From positions 78,966 to 142,965 of the forward strand of contig CANJCB010000006.1 in the NCBI GenBank assembly GCA_947473305.1: 64,000 nt of DNA. Direction: 5' to 3'. Below are positions 16,600-25,582 of the stretch, in pieces. How positions within the stretch are numbered: the first letter of the stretch is position 1; every line of letters starts with the position of its first letter. The notes below the pieces were generated by a model, which was not told the DNA's origin, made no database searches, and saw only the letters and a list, made by a program, of their open reading frames with translations. The translations under genes were made by a program, and so were the position numbers. Source of the DNA: Rhodospirillales bacterium. Lineage in GTDB: Bacteria > Pseudomonadota > Alphaproteobacteria > ATCC43930 > CGMCC-115725.

Positions 16600-18975
16600 T
16601 CAGTGTCCCGCTTCGCTCAGCATCCGGCGGATGTTGTTGGGATTCAGGGGCACGGAGGTGATCTTGACGCCCAAGGGCTCCAGCGCCATGGCCACCGCAT
16701 TGGTGAGCGCGCCGCCGGTGGCCAGGATGCCCCCTTCGCCGGCGCCCTTCACTCCCAGCGGATTGAGCTTCGAGGGATGGCGGCCGAGGCTGATCGCCTC
16801 GACGACCGGATAGTCGGTTGCCGTCGCCAGCAGATAATCCGCGAAGCTTCCCGTGAGCAATTGCCCATCCGGCCCATAGACCATCTCGTCGAGGAAGGTT
16901 CCCCCGATCCCCTGGACCGCCCCGCCGATCACCTGGCCATGGGCCAGGAGCGGATTGATCGAATTGCCGATGTCCTCGACGATCAGATAGCGCAGCACCT
17001 CGACCCGCCCGGTCTCCAGATCGACCGCCACATGCGCGACATGGGTCCCATAGGGGAAGGTCTTGACCGTCTGCTCGAACTTCGCGGTTTCCTCGAGCGC
17101 CACACCGAGATGCGGGCGGCTTGTCCCGGGCGACAGCTCCGGCGCCGCTTGCGCCAATTCCTGGAGCGTCATCAACGCGGGTCCGTTGCCGTCGCGGCGG
17201 CGGATCGCTCCGCCGGTAAAATCGATCTCCTCGACGCCGAGGTTGAGCCGACGCGCCGCGACCGCCAGCGCCGTCTGCCGGAATTTCTGCGCGGCCAGCA
17301 GCACCGCGCTGCCCGCCATGACCGCGCCCCGGCTGTGATAGGTGCCGCAGCCATTCTCGACGATGCTGGTGGTACCGTGGAAAACCTGGATGTCGTCCAT
17401 ATGCATGTCGAGGGCGTCGGCGGCGATCTGCGCGAAGACCGTCTCATGGCCTTGGCCGGAAGTTGCGACGCCGACGCTCACCGAAATCTTGCCCTCGGTC
17501 GAGAGCGCCGCCCGCGCGGTCTCGAAGGGGCCGGCGCCGCTGCTCTCGACGAAACAGGCGATGCCGACGCCGGTCCGGATCTTGTCCGATCGCGGGGCCT
17601 GGGCCTCGCGGACCAGATCGTCGTAGCGGATTTCCGCCAGCGCCCGGTCCAAGGGCTCGAAGAAATTGCCGGTGTCATAGGCGTCCGAGGACTCATGCGG
17701 GACCAGCTTCGGGGCCTCGAAGGGCATTTCCTCGGGCCGGATCATGTTGCGCTTGCGGAACTCGACCGGGGTCAGGCCGAGATCCTTTGCCATGAGGTCG
17801 AAAAGCCGTTCCCGGAAAAAACAGGCTTCGTAGAGACCGGGGCCGCGATAGGTGCCGACCGGCGTCTTGTTGGTCACGACCGCTTCGATGGTGATGTCGA
17901 TCGCGGGATAGCGATAGGGGCCCGGCAGCCATTGGGCGCATTTCGACGGCACCACCCCGCCGTTGGTCCGCACATAGGCGCCCATGTCCGCGCAGAGCGT
18001 AGCCTCGATCCCCAGGATATGGCCTTCCGCGTCGGTCGAAACTTCCACCTCGCATTCGATCTCGCGGGAGTGGTTCGAGGACATGAGGTGCTCGCGCCGG
18101 TCCTCGGTCCATTTCACGGGGCGCTTCAGATGCATGGCCGCGAAGGGGACGAGGAAATCCTCGGGATAGAACTCGCCGCGCGAGCCGAAGCTGCCGCCGA
18201 CATCCACCTCGATGAACTCGATATCCTCCTGCGGCATGTCGATGAGGCTCGCCAGGATGCGGCGGTTGTGAAAGGTGACCTTGGTGGGACCCCAGACCCG
18301 CAGCTTGTAGGGCGAGCCCTCCGGGTCCCAGGTGGCGAGCAGTCCCCGCGTCTCCATGGGGCAGGCCGCCTGGCGATGGCTGCGGAAGGTTTCCTTGCGC
18401 CGATAGGCTGCGCCCGCCGTGGCTTCCGCGATGGTGGAGCCCGAGGTCACCGTGTAGCGCGTCGCGAGATTGGTGCCCGTCGCCTCGTGAAGAATGCTGC
18501 TGTCCCGCATCGCCTCGGCGCGGCTGGTCACCGGCTCCAGGGGCTCGCAATCGACCTCGACGAGTTCGAGCGCGTCTTCGCAGATGGCGCGGCTTTCGGC
18601 GAAAAGCATCGCGACGGGCTCGCCGACGAAAAGCACCTTGTCACTGGCAAGCGGCCGCTGGAGATATTGATGGAACCCCGGCAGAGGCCCCAATCGCAGC
18701 GGGATCATGCCGGGATATTGGGCGATATCGGCGGCCGTGATAATGCCGAGGACGCCTGGCAGCTTCAGGGCTTCGGTGGCGTCGATCCCCTTGAGTCGCG
18801 CATGGGCGTGCTGACTTCTGACGGTAATCGCATGGACCATGCCCTCCATCTGGAGGTCGTCGATAAAGGTGCCCTTGCCGGTCAGGAAACGCTCGTCCTC
18901 CACCCGGGGAATGGATCGGCCGAAGAATTTCCCGTCCTCCGCTTCATCGTGGCCATGATGCGCCGCGACATTCAT
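16600..18975 (-). CDS. Second orphan molybdenum hydroxylase large subunit (CoxL-like)
   Basis: A 791-residue homologue of the gene at 2218, with 'FFGRSIPRVEDERFLTG' at the N-terminus, 'VDVGGSFGSRG' near 258-267 and the catalytic glutamate E747 in KGAGEGG. The active-site loop is TYRGPGL at 375-381 and differs from both the CO dehydrogenase AYRCSFR and the form II AYRGAGR versions, which suggests a distinct substrate. As with the first copy, no [2Fe-2S] or FAD subunit is encoded next to it. The two are clearly diverged, not a recent duplication. Confidence 0.9.
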   Translation of the reverse strand: MNVAAHHGHDEAEDGKFFGRSIPRVEDERFLTGKGTFIDDLQMEGMVHAITVRSQHAHARLKGIDATEALKLPGVLGIITAADIAQYPGMIPLRLGPLPGFHQYLQRPLASDKVLFVGEPVAMLFAESRAICEDALELVEVDCEPLEPVTSRAEAMRDSSILHEATGTNLATRYTVTSGSTIAEATAGAAYRRKETFRSHRQAACPMETRGLLATWDPEGSPYKLRVWGPTKVTFHNRRILASLIDMPQEDIEFIEVDVGGSFGSRGEFYPEDFLVPFAAMHLKRPVKWTEDRREHLMSSNHSREIECEVEVSTDAEGHILGIEATLCADMGAYVRTNGGVVPSKCAQWLPGPYRYPAIDITIEAVVTNKTPVGTYRGPGLYEACFFRERLFDLMAKDLGLTPVEFRKRNMIRPEEMPFEAPKLVPHESSDAYDTGNFFEPLDRALAEIRYDDLVREAQAPRSDKIRTGVGIACFVESSGAGPFETARAALSTEGKISVSVGVATSGQGHETVFAQIAADALDMHMDDIQVFHGTTSIVENGCGTYHSRGAVMAGSAVLLAAQKFRQTALAVAARRLNLGVEEIDFTGGAIRRRDGNGPALMTLQELAQAAPELSPGTSRPHLGVALEETAKFEQTVKTFPYGTHVAHVAVDLETGRVEVLRYLIVEDIGNSINPLLAHGQVIGGAVQGIGGTFLDEMVYGPDGQLLTGSFADYLLATATDYPVVEAISLGRHPSKLNPLGVKGAGEGGILATGGALTNAVAMALEPLGVKITSVPLNPNNIRRMLSEAGH

Positions 18976-19148
18976 CCGCCGTTGCTTTCATGAAGGCAGA
19001 ACCGGCTTGCCATGCTACCCATTCCCGCTTAATTGTGACCCGCCCAAAATGCCTTTTGTAGGATTGTAGTCAAGTAACGCTGTGGGGGCGGTTCGATGAT
19101 TGCTAAATTAGCCTCCCCGCGACGGGGTGGCCAGAGAGGGATCGACCG

Positions 19149-19985
19149 ATGACGGATGCCGCCGTTACTCAGGACGGAGCGCCTTTGCCCCTTATCGTCG
19201 AGCGGAACGGGCCGATTTTCCACATCGTCTTCAATCGGCCGAAAAAGCGCAACGCTCTGACCTCCGAGATGTTCGGCCTTTTCGCCGAGGCCCTTGCCGA
19301 AGCCGAGCGCGACAGCTCCATCCATGTCGTGATCCTGCGCGCGGCCGGCCGCGATTTCTGCGCCGGTTTCGACCTGTCGCGGCTGCGGTCAGACGAATTT
19401 CACGAAGACCGGTTCAAGCGCGAAGAGGAGGACCTCTATAACCGGGGCTTGGCGCTGCGCAACCTCTCGAAGCCGACCATCGCATCGATCCAAGGCGGCT
19501 GCATCGCCGGCGGGCTGCTCTTCTCCCAGATGTGCGACCTCATCGTCGCCAGCGACGACGCCTATTTCTACAACCCGCTCGTCCGCATGGGCGGGGTGGC
19601 GCTGGAACTCCTGATGGAGCCCTGGGATCTCGGGATCCGCCAGGCCAAGCGTTACCTCTTTACCGGCGACAAAATCCCCGCCGATGTCGCCTTGAAGCTC
19701 GGCATGATCACGGATCTGACGCCCCGGGCCTCGCTTGAAGCCACGACCCTGGAGATCGCCCAGAAGATCGCGGCCATGCCGCCGATGACGATGAGGCTCC
19801 TCAAGAAATCGATCAACCGCACCCAGGATCTGATGGGGATGCGCGCGTCGCTCGACTATCACTTCGCAGTGCATGAATTTGGTCACACCACCCAGGAATC
19901 GGCGAAGCTCCTCCACGAAGCGCGGGAGAAACGCTCGCTCAAGGAATACTTCGCCAAACGCGATACAGGAGACTTGAAGGAATGA
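19149..19985 (+). CDS. Enoyl-CoA hydratase/isomerase family protein
   Basis: A 278-residue crotonase. It has the oxyanion-hole segments 'DFCAGFDLS' and 'GGCIAGGLLF', the hydrophobic core 'VVILRAAGRDF' and the usual C-terminal helical extension. The catalytic-glutamate region reads 'RMGGVALELLMEP', so the exact chemistry (hydration, isomerisation, hydrolysis) is open. AGAGGG lies 8 nt before the ATG. It is the first gene of a three-gene operon; its stop overlaps the start of the LLM oxidoreductase by 4 nt (ATGA). Confidence 0.92.
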   Translation: MTDAAVTQDGAPLPLIVERNGPIFHIVFNRPKKRNALTSEMFGLFAEALAEAERDSSIHVVILRAAGRDFCAGFDLSRLRSDEFHEDRFKREEEDLYNRGLALRNLSKPTIASIQGGCIAGGLLFSQMCDLIVASDDAYFYNPLVRMGGVALELLMEPWDLGIRQAKRYLFTGDKIPADVALKLGMITDLTPRASLEATTLEIAQKIAAMPPMTMRLLKKSINRTQDLMGMRASLDYHFAVHEFGHTTQESAKLLHEAREKRSLKEYFAKRDTGDLKE

Positions 19986-21007
19986 GCGTCGAAGCTTCCC
20001 CCAACCGCAAGCCGATGGAATTCGGCTTCATGATGGGCGTGAGCCCGCGCGAGCCGATCCAGCGGTTCGGCCAACTCGCGGCGCTTGCCGAGGAGAAGGG
20101 CTTCAGCCAGGCCTGGATGGCCGATTCGCAGCTCTATACCAAGGATCCCTGGACGGCGCTGGCGCTTGCCGCGACCATGACCAAGACCATCAAGCTGGGG
20201 CCTGGCGTCACCAATCCGGCGACCCGGCATGTCACGGTGACCGCTTGCACCTCCGCCGCGCTCAACGAGGTCAGTGAAGGCCGTTGCGTCTTGGGTTTCG
20301 GATCGGGCGATGCCTCGATCTATCCCCTGGGCATGACGGTGAAGGTCGATGACCTGCGCATCGCCATCGAGCGTATCCGCACGCTGTCCGAAGGCGGCAA
20401 GATCGATATCGACGGGCGCCAGGTCGGCGTTGCAACCGCCAAGACCCGCGTGCCGATCTATCTCGCCGCGAGCCAGCCCCGCATGCTGCGTCTGGCCGGT
20501 GCGGTCGCCGACGGCGTCATCCTCATGGGCGCCGCCCAGCCGGAACTGACCCGCTGGCAGCTGGAGCATGTGGCCGCCGGCGCTGCCGAGGCCGGCCGCA
20601 CTTTGGCCGATGTGCATGTGGACCTCTGGTTCACCCTGTCGCTGTCCGACGACAAGGCGAAGGCCCTCAACGACGTGCGGCCCTGGGCAGCGAGCCAGGC
20701 GCGCATGTTCGCCAAGTGGAAGGAACTGCCGGGCGGCCTCGACCGCTTCGTGCCGGATTTCAAGCATGCGGCCGAGGCTTACGATTTCTCGCGCCATCTG
20801 TCGCGCGCCGGCGAGCCTGAGCCGGTCTCCGACGATTTCGTGCAATGGGTCGGCGTCGCGGGCTCGACCGAGGAAGCCGTGGAGAAGATCAAGCCGCTCC
20901 TGAAGCTCAAGGTCGACAGCATCACCTTCGCCCTTCTGCCGGGTGGCCGCGAGGCCCGCGTCCGGCAATACGGCGACGAATTGATCCCGCTCCTGCGCAA
21001 GGCTTGA
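19982..21007 (+). CDS. LLM class (luciferase-like) oxidoreductase, probably F420-dependent
   Basis: A 341-residue TIM-barrel protein of the bacterial luciferase / methylene-H4MPT reductase (Mer) superfamily. It opens with 'EFGFMMGVSPREPIQRFGQLAALAEEKGF', carries 'TIKLGPGVTNPATRHV', the glycine loop 'CVLGFGSGDAS' and 'VPIYLAASQPRMLRLAGAVADGVIL'. Mer-like members of this length commonly use F420, whereas others use FMN; sequence inspection cannot decide alone. An F420 biosynthesis operon 30 kb away makes F420 use likely. It overlaps the crotonase gene and is followed 13 nt later by a PaaK-like ligase, so the substrate is probably a CoA thioester or its acid. Confidence 0.88.
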   Translation: MSVEASPNRKPMEFGFMMGVSPREPIQRFGQLAALAEEKGFSQAWMADSQLYTKDPWTALALAATMTKTIKLGPGVTNPATRHVTVTACTSAALNEVSEGRCVLGFGSGDASIYPLGMTVKVDDLRIAIERIRTLSEGGKIDIDGRQVGVATAKTRVPIYLAASQPRMLRLAGAVADGVILMGAAQPELTRWQLEHVAAGAAEAGRTLADVHVDLWFTLSLSDDKAKALNDVRPWAASQARMFAKWKELPGGLDRFVPDFKHAAEAYDFSRHLSRAGEPEPVSDDFVQWVGVAGSTEEAVEKIKPLLKLKVDSITFALLPGGREARVRQYGDELIPLLRKA

Positions 21008-21020
21008 GGACTTAAGGCGA

Positions 21021-22325
21021 ATGGCGAAGATCTCCGATTTCGGCAATTGGAAGCGTGCCGCCGAACTTCTCGCGACGGAAGCGGCGCGCAACCCCTTCGT
21101 GCAGCGTCAGATCGAACGCTCTTCGACCAATGCGGCCGAGCTCTCGTCCGATCCCGACGCCTGGGCGAAGCTCGCCTTCGTCATGAAGGACGACATGATG
21201 GAGGATCAGCGGCTGAAGCCGCCTTTCGGCACGCGCTGCACTTTCGATGTGCCGGATCTGTCGATCATCGTCGAATCGAGCGGGACCACCGCCATGGGCA
21301 AGGAGGTGCATTGCATCACCAAGCCCGACTACGACAAGACCATGGCCACCTGGGGCGTCTCCCTGAAGCAGATGGGGATCGGCCCGAAGGACATCATCGC
21401 CATGACCCTGCCTGTGGGCATGTCGGGCGGCGGGGTCAAGCATGTGGACGCCTATGTGGCCTTGGGCGCGAAGATGATGCGGCTCGCGAACCTCTCGACC
21501 CGCGCCAAGCTCGACGCCATGGCCTATTACGGGACGACCGTCGCCATCGGGACGCCCTTCTATATCGACCGTCTCGGCGCCATCGCCGACGAGGCCGGAA
21601 TCGACGTCTCCAAGCTCAAGGTCAGGAAGCTCATCGTCGCCACCCAGTCGGTGACCGTCGATTGGATCAAGGCGACGGAAGCGAAGTGGAACGCCAAGCT
21701 TTACGAGTGGTACGGCACCGCTTCGGGCATGATCGCCTTTTCCTGCGGGCAGGGCATGCTCAACGACAAGGGCGAGCGGGGCACGCTCCATTGGGATCCC
21801 GATTTCGAGTTGAACGAGATCCGCAACGAGGAGACGGGCGAACTGGTCGAGGACGGCCAGCGCGGCGAGGTGATCGCCACCCCCATGGTCAGTGAGGCGG
21901 AGCCTTTGTTCCGCATCCGCACCCGCGACGAGGCAACCTTCCGCGCTCCGGGCAAATGCGCCTGCGGTTCCCATTGGCCGGGGATCGAGGCGGGCACTGT
22001 GCGGCGGCTCGACGGTACCTTCAAGGTGAAGGGCGTCAATATCTGGCCGTCCCATTGCGAGGCGGTGATCTTCAGCCTGGGATTTGTTCGCGACTATCGT
22101 GTCCGCATCCATGCGAAGGGCGGCCGCGAAGCCATGCAGCTCGATCTTTTGGCTGATGGTGCGAAGACGCCGCCAGATCTCGCCCACCAGCTGGGCGAAA
22201 AGCTCAGGCAGCAGACGGGCCTCGGTTTCGATGTGGTCGTGACCGAGGATTCCGCGGGCTGGCTGCACGAAACCACAGGCGAGATCGCGAAGCCCCGCCG
22301 CTGGGTCGACGAGCGCATGAAGTAA
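21021..22325 (+). CDS. Phenylacetate-CoA ligase-like AMP-forming enzyme
   Basis: A 434-residue PaaK-type member of the ANL superfamily, of family length. The phosphate loop reads 'IVESSGTTAMGKE' near residues 84-96, followed by 'LYEWYGTASGMIAF' (A5-like) and 'FRIRTRDEATFR' (hinge aspartate/arginine region). The C-terminal domain ends with 'ETTGEIAKPRRW', carrying the lysine position of the adenylating conformation. It would activate an aromatic or other carboxylic acid with ATP and CoA. It is the last gene of the crotonase-LLM-ligase operon and is followed directly by a terminator. Confidence 0.87.
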   Translation: MAKISDFGNWKRAAELLATEAARNPFVQRQIERSSTNAAELSSDPDAWAKLAFVMKDDMMEDQRLKPPFGTRCTFDVPDLSIIVESSGTTAMGKEVHCITKPDYDKTMATWGVSLKQMGIGPKDIIAMTLPVGMSGGGVKHVDAYVALGAKMMRLANLSTRAKLDAMAYYGTTVAIGTPFYIDRLGAIADEAGIDVSKLKVRKLIVATQSVTVDWIKATEAKWNAKLYEWYGTASGMIAFSCGQGMLNDKGERGTLHWDPDFELNEIRNEETGELVEDGQRGEVIATPMVSEAEPLFRIRTRDEATFRAPGKCACGSHWPGIEAGTVRRLDGTFKVKGVNIWPSHCEAVIFSLGFVRDYRVRIHAKGGREAMQLDLLADGAKTPPDLAHQLGEKLRQQTGLGFDVVVTEDSAGWLHETTGEIAKPRRWVDERMK

Positions 22326-22328
22326 AAA

Positions 22329-22348
22329 GGCCGGCTTTTCAGCCGGCC
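22329..22348 (+). terminator. Hairpin terminator after the crotonase-LLM-ligase operon
   Basis: Perfect 8-bp stem ggccggct / agccggcc with loop tttc, starting 4 nt after the ligase stop codon. The downstream T tract is weak (ccctaactctctt), so it may work partly through Rho. Confidence 0.75.
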
Positions 22349-22364
22349 TCCCTAACTCTCTTCA

Positions 22365-22622
22365 TCCCGGAAGAACTCTTAAGGTGTAAGACCCTTGAGG
22401 GTCTTCAATCGCGGGCCGAAGTAGTGGGCTTTCACGAAGTCGGCAAGGTGGTGGAGCTGCTCATGGCTTGCATGGTTGAGCCACCCGTGCCGGGCGTCGT
22501 GAACCGAATGCTATTGTCGGTGAGCACCGTGTCCCCTTTGTCGGGCACGGCCGCAATCAGGTTCCTGAGGAAGTCGCCCCAGACCGCGGTGGTTGCTTCG
22601 CCATCAAAGTCCGGGATTAAAC
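22365..22622 (-). pseudogene. Decayed IS481-like transposase remnant
   Basis: Minus-strand translation of this otherwise empty stretch gives two transposase pieces in different frames. The first, 22490-22620, reads 'GDFLRNLIAAVP' and 'TVLTDNS', matching the DDE segment of IS481-type transposases around the second catalytic aspartate (TDNG). The second, 22379-22470, reads 'HHLADFVKAHYFGPRLKTLK' followed by GLTP and a stop. The codon after GLTP is TAA where family members have a tyrosine, and the next codons still encode EF, so the stop is a nonsense mutation of GLTPYEF. About 90 residues including the catalytic glutamate are missing between the pieces. No terminal repeats are visible. Confidence 0.72.
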
Positions 22623-22681
22623 ATCCAGGGCACCGTAGCGGACTCTTGCCAGACCCCTGCGGCATCGGACATAAGGGATTC

Positions 22682-23476
22682 ATGTCCCTGAGCAACGCGC
22701 CGATGATCGACTTCGTCCGCCTCGGTCGCGCCGAGCTCGCAAAGATGGCCGCCTGCGGACATGAGATCCTGGAGATCGAGCGTATCCTCGCCAAGACCGG
22801 GGTGAACGTGGTCGGCGAAACCCTGCAAGGGTCCGATCTCTTTTACGAGTGGACCCACTATCCCGGCGGCGACGTCTACGATCCGGAGAGCCACGGCCAG
22901 TTCTTCTACCATGCCCATCCGGCCGGGGGGCGGTTGCCGGAGCACGGGCATTTTCATGCCTTCATGCGGCCTCGGGGCATGGAGTCGGGAACCGTGCCGC
23001 TCATGCTTCCGGAACTTGCTATCGCCGATGCGCCGTCCCAGCCGGACAGCCCGGTCATGGGTCCGGCCGCCCAGCCCAATCAGGGCAGCGACAACGACAA
23101 GCCCAGTCACCTTGTCGCCATCGGCATGGATGCCGCCGGCCGGCCGATCCGGCTTTTCACCACGAACCGCTGGGTCACCGGCGAGACCTGGTATGCCGCT
23201 CCCGACGTCATCGCCATGCTGGACCGCTTCGTGATCGACCTGGCGCGGCCGTCCTGGGCGCTGAACCGGTGGATCACCGCCATGTTCGGCCTGTTTCGCC
23301 CGCAGATGGCGGAACTCGTCGCGGCGCGCGACGCGACCATCATGCATTGGCGTCGCCGGCATCGCGGCAAGGTGCATGTCTTCGAGGATCGCCGGCTCGA
23401 AATCACCTCCTCTGTCGATATCGACATCGCGGCGCAACTTACCGCGGTCGAGCACGCGCTGAAGGCCGCCGCCTAA
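22682..23476 (+). CDS. Uncharacterised protein with GEHGHFH-type histidine cluster
   Basis: A 264-residue soluble protein of no family I can name with confidence. It has 'FFYHAHPAGGRLPEHGHFHAF' around residues 73-93, six histidines within 20 residues that could bind a metal, and 'HLVAIGMDAAGRPIRLFTTNRWVTGETWY' later. The start at 22682 is preceded by AAGGG. The upstream in-frame extension to 22424 runs antisense through the transposase remnant and is not real. It overlaps the convergent LysE gene by 4 bp. Confidence 0.78.
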   Translation: MSLSNAPMIDFVRLGRAELAKMAACGHEILEIERILAKTGVNVVGETLQGSDLFYEWTHYPGGDVYDPESHGQFFYHAHPAGGRLPEHGHFHAFMRPRGMESGTVPLMLPELAIADAPSQPDSPVMGPAAQPNQGSDNDKPSHLVAIGMDAAGRPIRLFTTNRWVTGETWYAAPDVIAMLDRFVIDLARPSWALNRWITAMFGLFRPQMAELVAARDATIMHWRRRHRGKVHVFEDRRLEITSSVDIDIAAQLTAVEHALKAAA

Positions 23477-24090
23477 CCTTCGAACCAGAGGCCCGCAATC
23501 GAGGCCGCCAGCAGGGCTGCCATCGCCAGGTTGAAAAGCCGCAACTGGGCCTCCGTCCTGAAGAATGTCGCCACCCCCGCGCCGATCCCCGCCCAAAGGC
23601 CGCTGGTGCCGATGCCGATCACCAGGAAGATCCCCGCCATGACGAGCACGGAAAGCGTCGTTTCCGGGCCGCTTCCGGCGGCATAGGTCGCCGCTCCGCT
23701 GACCGCCATGGCCCATCCCTTGGGGTGGAAAAGCGCCGCCTGAAGAAATGTAAGCGGCTGCATTCGCGCAGAAGTGGCCAGTCCGCTTCCAACCTTGGGT
23801 CGGGTCCGTGCGATCCTTATGGCGAGCCAGAGGAGATAGGCGGCCGCGACCCATCGCAGCGCTTCATGCAGCGCGGGATGCGTGCTTATGGCCTCGCCAC
23901 CCAGGAGCGCGATCACCGTCAGCATCGCGGAATACCCGATCCCAATGCCGAAGATATGAGGGAGCGTGCGGGTGATTCCGAAGGTCGCGCCGGAGGAGGC
24001 GACCATCGCGTTGTTCGGCCCCGGCGTCGCGCAAGCGGCGATCGCAAAGCCTGTAACCGACGCCAGCCAGACGATACTCAGGGAGCCCAA
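23473..24090 (-). CDS. LysE/RhtB family amino-acid exporter
   Basis: A 205-residue inner-membrane protein with about six hydrophobic segments. The family signature 'TPGPNNAMVASSGATFG' lies in the first loop, with 'PKGWAMAVSGAATYA' in the middle. Members export amino acids or their analogues such as homoserine, threonine or lysine. The start is a TTG at 24090 with GGAGG 5 nt upstream; no ATG or GTG gives the intact first helix. The gap to the next gene contains a 7-bp inverted repeat agcccct / aggggct at about 24134-24170. Confidence 0.88.
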   Translation of the reverse strand: MGSLSIVWLASVTGFAIAACATPGPNNAMVASSGATFGITRTLPHIFGIGIGYSAMLTVIALLGGEAISTHPALHEALRWVAAAYLLWLAIRIARTRPKVGSGLATSARMQPLTFLQAALFHPKGWAMAVSGAATYAAGSGPETTLSVLVMAGIFLVIGIGTSGLWAGIGAGVATFFRTEAQLRLFNLAMAALLAASIAGLWFEG

Positions 24091-24268
24091 CTACCCCTCC
24101 GCCAGTCCCGTGACGCCGAGCGGCAAGAACAAAGAGCCCCTATGCGCCGTCACGATAAAATAGAGGGGCTGTTCTGTTGTTAAGGTTAACATCAATTATA
24201 TCGAGATTCGCGCCACAATAAGCTCACATTTAATACTAACTTAGGATGTTCCGCCTGATGATTGCGCT

Positions 24269-25429
24269 ATGGACGTGGCTTCAACAAGCGGGACCGACAG
24301 TCGCACGGGTGGCAATGGCATGAGCGACAGCCTGACCAAAGCCGATGTGAAGCGTCTCCTGAACGACCCCTCCGCGGCAGTTCGTGAAGAACTGGCCACG
24401 AAACTCGCCCGGCATTTCAATCGCGGGGAGCTCACGGGGGCCGAACGAAAGCTTGCCGAGGATATTTTCCGGTCCCTGGCCCGACATGCCGCCGAACGTG
24501 TCCGGCGGGCGCTGTCGGAAAATCTCAAAGACAATCCCGGCCTCCCGACCGACGTGGCCCTCACGCTGGCGCGAGATATCGATCGCGTCGCCTTGCCTAT
24601 CCTGGAGTATTCCGTCGTTCTCAACGAAGCGGATCTTGTTGCGATCGTGCGCGATGCCGGCGTCAAGAAGCAGCTCGCCATCGCTCGCCGTAGGGCGGTA
24701 TCCGCGGCGGTATCGGAGGCGCTGGTGGAGGCGGATCACATCGAGGTCCTGTCGACCCTCCTGGACAATGAAGGGGCCGAGCTTCCTGAACTCCAGCTCA
24801 TGAAGATGCTCGACCGCCACGAGACGGAAGATCTGGTGCAGATGCCCATGGCGCGGCGAGGCATTCTTCCGGTGACTGTTCTGGAGCGGCTCGTGGCGCA
24901 GGCCTCCGTGGAACTCAGCAAGCTGCTCATCGCGCGCCAGGACGTACCGCCGCGGCTGGCGAGCGTGCTCGCCATCCAGGTGCGGGAAGACGTGACGGTC
25001 GAACTGCTGCCGCCCGGAGCGCCTGCCAAAGATATCGTCGCCTTCGTCGAGCATCTGCGCCGTTCCGGCCGGTGGAGTTCCTCCCTCTTGCTGAGGGCGA
25101 TATGTTCTGGAGATGTCGCCTTCGCCGAAGTCGCCTTCTCCGTGCTCTCCGGCATTCCCCTGCGCAACGCGAAGCTTCTCTTCCACGACATAGGGCCGCT
25201 GGGCTTTCAGTCGCTATACGAGCGGTCGGGGATGGAACTGGCGCTCCTGCCCGTTTTCCGCACGGCGCTCCATGTGATTTTCGACGAGCCCTTCGAGGGC
25301 GGCGAGGATAAAAGGGATTGGTATCGGCGGCGCACGATTCAGCGCGTGTTGCACCACTTCGAGCATCTTGGCGCCGGCGATCTCGACTATCTGGTGGAGA
25401 AAATCCTGGACGAGAGTGCGGCGCTTTAG
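24269..25429 (+). CDS. DUF2336 family protein
   Basis: A 386-residue, almost wholly alpha-helical protein of the alphaproteobacterial DUF2336 family. Repeating helical hairpins such as 'KRLLNDPSAAVREELATKLAR' and 'VRRALSENLKDNPGLPTDVALTLARD' look like HEAT-like repeats. No membrane segment or catalytic motif is visible. The function is not established; helical-repeat proteins of this type usually bind other proteins. Translation could also begin at the internal ATG 24320 (MSDSLTKADV), which better fits the start of the helical part. The 150 bp to the following channel gene contain a 12-bp palindrome ttcctataggaa at 25550-25561. Confidence 0.84.
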   Translation: MDVASTSGTDSRTGGNGMSDSLTKADVKRLLNDPSAAVREELATKLARHFNRGELTGAERKLAEDIFRSLARHAAERVRRALSENLKDNPGLPTDVALTLARDIDRVALPILEYSVVLNEADLVAIVRDAGVKKQLAIARRRAVSAAVSEALVEADHIEVLSTLLDNEGAELPELQLMKMLDRHETEDLVQMPMARRGILPVTVLERLVAQASVELSKLLIARQDVPPRLASVLAIQVREDVTVELLPPGAPAKDIVAFVEHLRRSGRWSSSLLLRAICSGDVAFAEVAFSVLSGIPLRNAKLLFHDIGPLGFQSLYERSGMELALLPVFRTALHVIFDEPFEGGEDKRDWYRRRTIQRVLHHFEHLGAGDLDYLVEKILDESAAL

Positions 25430-25582
25430 AAGGCGCCGGCATATATCCCTCTGAATTCCTATTCGAGCTCGTTTCCAGGTGGACCAAAGCCTTGGGAAGG
25501 CTAGCGTGAATTCCAGCAAAAAGAATTGTCTTCTAGGGAAATCGCTGGCTTCCTATAGGAATAACTCCAGGGGGAAACAGCC

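Noticed and set aside
22424..22681. Long in-frame N-terminal extension of the gene at 22682
   Set aside because: It runs antisense through the transposase remnant, has no ribosome binding site at its start and adds low-similarity sequence; the ATG at 22682 has AAGGG upstream.
24130..24171. agcccct / aggggct inverted repeat as a terminator
   Set aside because: It lies upstream of both flanking genes (divergent starts), so there is no transcript for it to end; the loop is long and the arms short.
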